Assembly: GCA_905203555.1 (NCBI GenBank)
Contig: CAJKWK010000053.1
Span: forward strand, 1-21,303
Direction: 5' to 3'
Length of the DNA: 21,303 nt
DNA from: an uncultured Lachnospiraceae bacterium
Lineage (GTDB): Bacteria; Bacillota; Clostridia; Lachnospirales; Lachnospiraceae
The translations under genes and the position numbers were made by a program. The notes beneath the pieces were generated by a model. The model had not been told where the DNA came from and did not search any database. It saw only the letters and a program-made list of their open reading frames with translations. This document shows positions 16,750 through 21,303 of this stretch, in pieces. The number at the start of each line of letters is the position of its first letter. The first letter of the stretch is position 1.

Positions 16750-17115
16750 TTATTCGTGATGTCCGCCGCACTCATGTGCATGTTCATGGTTATGGCAGAT
16801 AGAACCTGTGGAAATCAACTCTCCACGCAGGTAAGTTTCAACTGCTGTTCTTGCATCTCCCTGTACCCCGACAATTACTTCTACATTTCTCTCATTGAAA
16901 ATATCTACGGCTCCGCCGCCCATACCGCCGGAAATAATTACCTCTGCACCGTTATCTGCCAGAAAATTCGGCAGAAATCCCGGACGATGTCCCGGATTCG
17001 GAACGGAATTTTCTGCAACAATCTTTCCATCCTCTGTATCAAAGAAAATAAAATTCTCACAATGTCCAAAATGTCCGGCAACCTCGCTGCCCATAGCTGC
17101 TACTGCAATTTTCAT
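16750..17115 (-). CDS. Small NifX/ORP-like metal-cluster carrier with His/Cys-rich tail
   Basis: A 121-residue cytoplasmic protein of the dinitrogenase iron-molybdenum cofactor (NifX/NifB C-terminal/ORP) family. The motif VAGHFGHCENF (residues 13-23, His15, His18, Cys19) is the family's usual metal-ligand region, and GGMGGGAVDIF lies near 63. After about residue 104 the chain ends in an added metal-binding-like tail with Cys107, His108, His110, His112, His114, Cys116, His119 and His120. I chose the ATG at 17115 with AAGGAG 9 bases upstream; the ATG at 17121 is only 3 bases from it. It is the last gene of the operon, 16 bases after the second ATPase. Family members bind Fe-Mo, Mo-Cu or Fe-S clusters; which metal this one binds is unknown. 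No nitrogenase gene is present. Confidence 0.85.
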   Translation of the reverse strand: MKIAVAAMGSEVAGHFGHCENFIFFDTEDGKIVAENSVPNPGHRPGFLPNFLADNGAEVIISGGMGGGAVDIFNERNVEVIVGVQGDARTAVETYLRGELISTGSICHNHEHAHECGGHHE

Positions 17116-17131
17116 AATCATCTACTCCTTT

Positions 17132-18001
17132 TTACTCTTTGTTTTCTAATAACTTCATGGTATTTTTATAGACCTCCAACAAGGCGTCCCGCAGCGGACA
17201 GTCTGCATCCGCAATACTCAGCCCTTTGTTCATCATCACCGATGCACTCTTGTCATACGGTAAAAATCCCACGAAATCAATCTGTTTCTCTATACAAAAC
17301 CGTTGAATTGCTTTTGCATTTTCCGGTGATGTATCATATTTATTGACGCAAACTGCCAATGGTGTCCGAAATACTTCTGCTGTTTTTACCAGCCGTTTCA
17401 AATCACTGATTCCGGACAAACTTGGTTCTGCTACGATCAAGATTCGGTCCATGCCGTTTGCCGATGCCATAACCGGACAACCGATTCCCGGTGAACCATC
17501 AATGATCGCCAATTCTGTATCCGGTGCATTTTTCAGCATCGCCATCTTCACTTCTGTTACAAGTTTTCCGGAATTTCCGCGCCCCATTTTCAATGCCGCA
17601 GTTGAAAAGACAGTCTCATCCAGATACAGTTCTTTCCTGCCTGCCACATCGGTCACAAGGGAGATCGCATTCTGCGGACATACATGCGCACAGACACCAC
17701 AGCCCTCGCAGGAAAACTCATTTACAATATAGGTTCCATCTTTTTCTGAAAGCGCCTGAAACCGACAGTGTGTCTGGCAAATCCCACAGCCAATGCACTT
17801 GTCGGCATCCACAACTGCTTTATCTCCACCCAGAAATTCTGTCACTTCTGCCTGCACCTTCTGAGAGGTCACAAGATGAAGATTCGGTGCGTCTACATCA
17901 CAATCAGCAATGGCTCTGGCATGTGCAAATCGAATAAATGCCGCCGCTGTTGTTGTCTTTCCGGTTCCGCCTTTTCCACTTAAAATCAAAAGTCTCTTCA
18001 T
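17132..18001 (-). CDS. MinD/Mrp-type ATPase with inserted 2x[4Fe-4S] ferredoxin domain (second copy)
   Basis: A 289-residue cytoplasmic P-loop ATPase. The N-terminus has the deviant Walker A of the MinD family, GKGGTGKTT (Lys10, Lys15), and ADCDVDAPN near 32. A ferredoxin insert follows with two complete four-cysteine sets: Cys69, 72, 75, 79 and Cys98, 101, 104, 108. The rest of the ATPase core includes IDGSPGIGCPVMASANG and IVAEPSLSGISDL. The ATG at 18001 overlaps the stop of the preceding ATPase gene (ATGA), which indicates translational coupling. Paired ATPases of this kind accompany ORP in Desulfovibrio and occur in many anaerobes and archaea. They probably use ATP to assemble or transfer a metal-sulfur cluster. 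The exact reaction is not known. Confidence 0.87.
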   Translation of the reverse strand: MKRLLILSGKGGTGKTTTAAAFIRFAHARAIADCDVDAPNLHLVTSQKVQAEVTEFLGGDKAVVDADKCIGCGICQTHCRFQALSEKDGTYIVNEFSCEGCGVCAHVCPQNAISLVTDVAGRKELYLDETVFSTAALKMGRGNSGKLVTEVKMAMLKNAPDTELAIIDGSPGIGCPVMASANGMDRILIVAEPSLSGISDLKRLVKTAEVFRTPLAVCVNKYDTSPENAKAIQRFCIEKQIDFVGFLPYDKSASVMMNKGLSIADADCPLRDALLEVYKNTMKLLENKE

Positions 18002-18822
18002 ATTGCACCTCCGATTTTTTCTAAAAGGTCCGTAAAGAGTTTCTTCATCTGTTCATCCTTTTCAAACACAAGCGCTCCTTCTGAAACAAGAGCTGCCACT
18101 TCCGGACGATAAGGAATCCGCGCAAGAATCGGCAGATCCTGTTCCTCACAAAATTGCTCCAATGGCTCATATGGTGTTTCCTGTTTATTTATCACTACAC
18201 CGCATTTTTTCCCAAGCAAGGTCACTAACTCATGCACCATGCGGAAATTGTGGAATCCAAATGCCGTAGGCTCTGCAACAAGCACGCAAAAATCTGCGTC
18301 CATTACACTTTCCATTACGCTGCAGGCACTTCCCGGAGGACAGTCAATTACAATCACATCTCCCTGTTGCCGAAGTGCCTCACGAATGACCGGCACTCCG
18401 GAGGCCTCCCCGGGATTTAAGATTCCTGTCACAACACGAATCGCTCCTGACTGTCCGATTTCCAGCGTTCCCACCGGTTTCGGTTTCTCAGAAACAGCGC
18501 CTTCCGGACAAACCAGCACGCACCCGCCACAGCTGTGACATACTTCGGGAAATACCATTGGTTTTTCCTTGATATACATCAATGCATGAAACCTGCAAAA
18601 CTCGACACATTTCTTACATCCTGTACAACGTTTCGCATCAAACTCCGGCAATAAAGTCGACACCGTTACTTTCTCTATCGACTGCGGTTTCAAAAAGAGC
18701 CGTCCATTGGGTTCTTCCACATCACAATCAATATAAACAGCATTCCCTGCCGCCGCAGCAAGATTTACCGCTGTCAGTGTCTTTCCTGCTCCGCCTTTTC
18801 CACTTAAACAGGCAATTTTCAT
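17998..18822 (-). CDS. MinD/Mrp-type ATPase with inserted 2x[4Fe-4S] ferredoxin domain (first copy)
   Basis: A 274-residue paralogue of the following gene. Walker A is GKGGAGKT (Lys9, Lys14), with DCDVEEPNG near 32. The ferredoxin insert has Cys66, 69, 72, 76 and Cys95, 98, 101, 105, both sets complete. Later blocks are VIDCPPGSACSVMESV and VAEPTAFGFHN, typical of the group. The ATG at 18822 overlaps the stop of the DUF134-NifX gene by four bases (ATGA), and its own stop overlaps the next ATPase start the same way, so the three genes are tightly coupled. The two ATPases differ enough to suggest a heterodimer with separate roles rather than a recent duplication. Function is inferred from ORP-type clusters: metal-cluster assembly or transfer. 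Confidence 0.87.
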   Translation of the reverse strand: MKIACLSGKGGAGKTLTAVNLAAAAGNAVYIDCDVEEPNGRLFLKPQSIEKVTVSTLLPEFDAKRCTGCKKCVEFCRFHALMYIKEKPMVFPEVCHSCGGCVLVCPEGAVSEKPKPVGTLEIGQSGAIRVVTGILNPGEASGVPVIREALRQQGDVIVIDCPPGSACSVMESVMDADFCVLVAEPTAFGFHNFRMVHELVTLLGKKCGVVINKQETPYEPLEQFCEEQDLPILARIPYRPEVAALVSEGALVFEKDEQMKKLFTDLLEKIGGAI

Positions 18823-19553
18823 TGTATTCCATGGTACCCGCTATGGAATTCTGTCAGCTCTTTCAGCTTTCCTTCTTCCAAAGCGTCCAAATCATCCGCA
18901 GCGGCTTTATTTACGGATTTGTAAATTTTCATCTCTGCGGCCTGAAATACTTCTGCCGCATTCTGCCCACATCGAACAGTAATCAATGCCGTTACCTGCT
19001 GATCTGCCAGAAACTGTGCCGCCTGTATTCCGGCGCCGCCCTGTGCACTCGCCGCAGGATTCTCAACTATTGTATCCTTTCCTTCCTCGCGGAATAAAAA
19101 ATAAGGTGCCCGAGCCAGAACGATACATACATCCTGTTTATTTTCATCTAATGGAATCGCAACCTTCATCCATCCAGCCTCCTTCTCTATCTGCATATAT
19201 TTTCTGCGGTGCTTTTTGCATCCGCCACAATCACAAAACTCTTCTTTCCCGTCACAGAGCTGATAATCTCCGCCCTCAATACGAAGTGGAAGTGCGTCTA
19301 CCAAAGCAATTGCCAGTTTTTTTCGCGCTGAATTATAAATCGACTGCACCGTTGTTCTCGCAACCTTCATATAGGAGCTGCATTCTTCCTGTGAAAATCC
19401 CTGCCTGTCAATCAGTCGGATCGCCTCATATTCATCTACCGACAAGATCACCGCCGCCTGTTCAACCACCTGTTCAGCCCTCTGATCCACCGGACGAAAT
19501 TCCCTCGAATAAGGCATCTGACACACCTTTCTGCACTTCCTCGGTCTTGGCAC
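18819..19553 (-). CDS. DUF134 DNA-binding protein fused to a NifX-like domain
   Basis: A 244-residue fusion. Residues 1-95 are a DUF134 (UPF0251) domain: PRPRKCRKVCQMP at the N-terminus and a sigma-like helix-turn-helix (LSVDEYEAIRLIDRQGFSQE, then MKVARTTVQSIYNSARKKL). A Cys-rich linker has Cys100, 107, 109, 112 and His115. Residues 129-244 form a NifX-like domain (MKVAIPLDENK onwards) that lacks the GHFGHC metal-ligand motif of the small NifX protein in the same operon. The start is GTG 19553, because AAGGAGGT lies 7 bases upstream and the family begins with xxRPRKCR; the ATG at 19574 lies before this site. It is the first gene of the operon and probably its regulator, perhaps sensing metal or cluster status. 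That role is inference. Confidence 0.85.
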   Translation of the reverse strand: MPRPRKCRKVCQMPYSREFRPVDQRAEQVVEQAAVILSVDEYEAIRLIDRQGFSQEECSSYMKVARTTVQSIYNSARKKLAIALVDALPLRIEGGDYQLCDGKEEFCDCGGCKKHRRKYMQIEKEAGWMKVAIPLDENKQDVCIVLARAPYFLFREEGKDTIVENPAASAQGGAGIQAAQFLADQQVTALITVRCGQNAAEVFQAAEMKIYKSVNKAAADDLDALEEGKLKELTEFHSGYHGIQ

Positions 19554-19560
19554 CGCACAC

Positions 19561-19568
19561 ACCTCCTT
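19561..19568 (-). promoter_or_regulatory. Strong ribosome binding site fixing the GTG start of the DUF134-NifX gene
   Basis: On the minus strand this is AAGGAGGT, a near-perfect anti-16S match, 7 bases before GTG at 19553. It lies inside the open frame that would start at ATG 19574, so that longer form is unlikely. Confidence 0.85.
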
Positions 19569-19603
19569 CTGCATATCTCCGGTAACTTCAAGTTTCTTTT
19601 CTC

Positions 19604-19635
19604 ATCATACCCTCATTATTGACATATGTCAATAA
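19604..19635 (-). promoter_or_regulatory. ORP-like operon promoter with overlapping 20-bp perfect palindrome
   Basis: On the minus strand TTGACA (19627-19632) and TATGAT (19604-19609) are separated by exactly 17 bp, an almost consensus promoter. The -35 lies within a perfect 20-bp palindrome at 19616-19635 (core TTGACATATGTCAA). A dimeric protein bound here would block RNA polymerase. The palindrome directly abuts the yaaA stop codon. Confidence 0.8.
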
Positions 19636-20379
19636 CTATTCTTCTTTTAAGAATACAAACTCCCGTTCTTTGGATTTTTCTGCTGAAAACACATAGCCCA
19701 GCCGATGAAACTGCTTGATTTCCTCCGGACTCTGCACATTTTTCTCTGCCATAAACCGCACCATTTCTCCTCGTGCCATCTTGGCATAAACGCCTTTTTG
19801 AACCACCTTTTCTCCATTCATTTCCCCAAATACACAGGTAATATATGTATCCTCCGGCTGCAAATACTTTTCAATGCACTTCGCATATTCTTTCGATGCC
19901 AGATTGATGATTACACGGCTTTCATCCAGTACAGCCTCGTATAACCGACTTCCCCAATATTCATACATATCTTTAAAACCGCCAATCTTCGCTTTTGCCT
20001 GCATCTCCAGGCGATAAGGAGTTACCCCATCCAAAGGTCTGACTACACCATAAAACGCCGAAAGAATCCGCAAATTCTCCTGAACATAATCAAACTCACC
20101 ATCCGCAAAAACCGATGGCGCCATATACTGATACGCAATGCCCTCATAAGACAAAATAGCCGGAGTCAATCCATGATACAAATCCATGCAGGAAAATCGT
20201 TCATAATTCTGCTCTGCAATTTTATCATTACACGCCCACAATTTCTTTGCCTCAGAATAAGACAACGCCTGCATCCACTGCATAATCTCTTCTGTTTGCT
20301 CCAGAAACATCGGGAGCCCAAGATACGCCTCCTCGATATTTTGATTCATTTTCTTCGCCGGAGATAAAATAATCTTCAT
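19636..20379 (-). CDS. yaaA: Peroxide stress protein YaaA (UPF0246 family)
   Basis: A 247-residue cytoplasmic protein of the YaaA family. In E. coli YaaA lowers free intracellular iron during hydrogen peroxide stress and has a DNA-binding fold. The N-terminus MKIILSPAKKM is the family signature; YHGLTPAILSYEGIAYQYM, ILSAFYGVVRPLDGVTPYRLEM and INLASKEYAKCIEKYL are further conserved blocks. Length matches the family (about 250). I took ATG 20379 because the family begins exactly there; AGGA lies 9 bases upstream and a stronger AAAAGGAG lies 13 bases upstream. A TTG two codons earlier is a minor alternative. It sits 60 bases after the HEPN gene on the same strand and may share its transcript. 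FeoB and the metal-cluster operon nearby give a loose iron theme, not proof of shared function. Confidence 0.93.
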   Translation of the reverse strand: MKIILSPAKKMNQNIEEAYLGLPMFLEQTEEIMQWMQALSYSEAKKLWACNDKIAEQNYERFSCMDLYHGLTPAILSYEGIAYQYMAPSVFADGEFDYVQENLRILSAFYGVVRPLDGVTPYRLEMQAKAKIGGFKDMYEYWGSRLYEAVLDESRVIINLASKEYAKCIEKYLQPEDTYITCVFGEMNGEKVVQKGVYAKMARGEMVRFMAEKNVQSPEEIKQFHRLGYVFSAEKSKEREFVFLKEE

Positions 20380-20439
20380 AAACAATCCTACACTCCTTTT
20401 TCTAATACACACCTTGTCCTATTTTGTTCTATTTTTATT

Positions 20440-20844
20440 TTATATATCTTCTAATTCGGCGCCGTAATATGTTTCAATCCCCTCCTGCATTTTTACAAAT
20501 GCAGGAATATATTCCTTTAAAATCACCCCTACTAATCTTCTTGCCGCCAATTCATCATAAATATGCGTTAAATCATTTCTGCTTTTTAACATACCAAGCC
20601 AAATATCCTCGTCAATAAAATCAAAAACTGTATATGCCGCTTTCAAAATCATTTTCGGGGAACCTGTTGCAGAGATGGATTGTCCCTCATAACTCAATAA
20701 TTCTTTTAATACTTTCCACCCCAATTCAAATTGTACAAAAAATTTATCGATAATCCCCCCTATAATAAATTCATTGGATAAGTCTTCATTTTCTGCTCTG
20801 ACAAGCACTTTCAAATTTGCTTTAAAATGTTCAAACTTCTTCAT
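20440..20844 (-). CDS. hepT: HEPN-domain toxin/substrate protein of an MNT-HEPN pair (HepT-like, HI0074 type)
   Basis: A 134-residue, mostly helical protein of the HI0074 (nucleotidyltransferase substrate-binding) group of the HEPN superfamily. It carries the RNase motif R-x4-H-x-Y as RNDLTHIY: Arg89, His94, Tyr96. In the characterised HepT/MntA system the HEPN protein is an RNase toxin and the partner MNT adds AMP to the tyrosine of this motif, silencing it. All three key residues are present, so the toxin looks intact. The start ATG at 20844 lies within the end of the MNT gene (14-base overlap), so translation is probably coupled with the antitoxin. Older annotation would call it a nucleotidyltransferase-binding protein. 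Toxic activity here is inferred from the motif. Confidence 0.87.
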   Translation of the reverse strand: MKKFEHFKANLKVLVRAENEDLSNEFIIGGIIDKFFVQFELGWKVLKELLSYEGQSISATGSPKMILKAAYTVFDFIDEDIWLGMLKSRNDLTHIYDELAARRLVGVILKEYIPAFVKMQEGIETYYGAELEDI

Positions 20845-21124
20845 ATACTACTTTCCCTTCTTTTTTAATAGATTCTCTTAATTCATCTTGTATGTCTTCA
20901 TCCAAATTAACAATGTCGAATTCCAACAGGGTGCTTGTTTCCTCATTTACATCCAATACAAAACGAATAAAATCGCCACCCTTTACAGCCAAATCTATAT
21001 CACTTTTTTCTTTAAAATTTCCTCTTGCTCTTGACCCAAACAGAATTACTTTTTTTACATTGTATTTTCTGGCAATCTCACATATTTCCTCTATTACGAT
21101 TGGTTTAATTCCTGTTTTTCCCAT
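20831..21124 (-). CDS. mntA: MNT-domain nucleotidyltransferase antitoxin (MntA-like)
   Basis: A 97-residue minimal nucleotidyltransferase. It has the motif G-S-x10-D-x-D: Gly30, Ser31, Asp42 and Asp44 in FGSRARGNFKEKSDIDLAV, and a likely third carboxylate at Asp70 (LEFDIV). This is the motif of MntA antitoxins, which AMPylate the HEPN toxin. It is upstream of and overlaps the HEPN gene, the usual order in which antitoxin is made first. The ATG at 21124 has AAGGA 8 bases upstream. Length is normal for the family. It appears catalytically complete. Confidence 0.88.
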   Translation of the reverse strand: MGKTGIKPIVIEEICEIARKYNVKKVILFGSRARGNFKEKSDIDLAVKGGDFIRFVLDVNEETSTLLEFDIVNLDEDIQDELRESIKKEGKVVYEEV

Positions 21125-21303
21125 ATTTTCCGTCCTTCAACAACTTTGCATTTCCAAAACATTTCCGGTCATTTTATAATCTATATATTACAATCGGTTA
21201 TATTTATTCTACTATAATCAAACGTCATCAGCAATATTTCGATTTAGGATGGCGGCGTAAATTTACTGTAGGAATTATAGTGGCAGAAACTGCCGGATGT
21301 GTT
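21125..21303. other. Right-edge region without a convincing gene
   Basis: This AT-rich stretch should contain the mntA promoter; TATAAA on the minus strand (21173-21178) is a possible -10 without a clear -35. A minus-strand frame open from the window edge to a stop at 21228-21230 encodes only 25 codons and is not recognisable. A small hairpin (GGCAG/CTGCC) lies at 21282-21294 without a T tract. Confidence 0.3.

Noticed and set aside
16750..19553. Nitrogen fixation island
   Set aside because: NifX-family domains and ferredoxin ATPases occur, but there is no nifH, nifD, nifK, nifE, nifN or nifB gene; the ORP-like reading fits better.
21228..21303. C-terminal remnant of a gene or transposase on the minus strand at the window edge
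   Set aside because: Only 25 codons are visible, several frames are partly open, and no family can be recognised.

Overview
The window reads as ordinary chromosome of an anaerobic, AT-rich member of the Bacillota, most likely class Clostridia and probably family Lachnospiraceae. This rests on the gene set (paired glgC/glgD, a FeoA-FeoB fusion, a formate channel, CdaR with glycerate kinase, and MinD-type ferredoxin ATPases), strong AGGAGG-type ribosome binding sites and sigma-A-like promoters. The assignment is inference from gene content and composition; no rRNA or tRNA gene is present. I see no insertion sequence, CRISPR array or phage gene.

Layout. 1-2440: glgC-glgD, the two subunits of ADP-glucose pyrophosphorylase, on the plus strand, closed by a bidirectional terminator. 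2461-3766: a single uracil permease gene with its own promoter, minus strand. 3795-8560: a four-gene minus-strand operon (C69-type amidohydrolase, ESS/GltS-like sodium symporter, glycerate kinase, TSUP exporter). Just upstream of it lies a CdaR-type regulator gene (8623-9786), separated from the operon by a 24-bp perfect hairpin. A divergent promoter region (9822-9913) drives the regulator leftwards and a formate/nitrite channel (9952-10788) rightwards. 10808-13147: FeoA-FeoB ferrous iron transporter, minus strand. 13295-16534: a very large MacB-like ABC transporter with ATPase and permease in one chain. 16750-19635: a tight four-gene minus-strand operon related to the ORP (orange protein) clusters of sulfate reducers: a DUF134/NifX fusion, two MinD/Mrp ATPases with inserted 2x[4Fe-4S] ferredoxin domains, and a small NifX-like protein with a His/Cys-rich tail. 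It starts from a consensus promoter whose -35 box lies inside a perfect 20-bp palindrome. 19636-20379: yaaA. 20440-21124: a MntA/HepT (MNT-HEPN) toxin-antitoxin pair. 21125-21303 holds no convincing gene.

Two blocks deserve attention. The ORP-like operon has all the parts expected for building or moving a metal or metal-sulfur cluster: a DNA-binding protein with a Cys cluster, two ferredoxin-ATPases and a small carrier. Its product is unknown, and it has a clear candidate operator. The CdaR-linked operon looks like a catabolic route ending in phosphoglycerate, but with an unusual hydrolase and transporter set whose substrate cannot be read from sequence. Start codons were chosen from ribosome binding sites and promoters; in many cases the longest open frame begins upstream of the likely true start, and this is noted in each entry.
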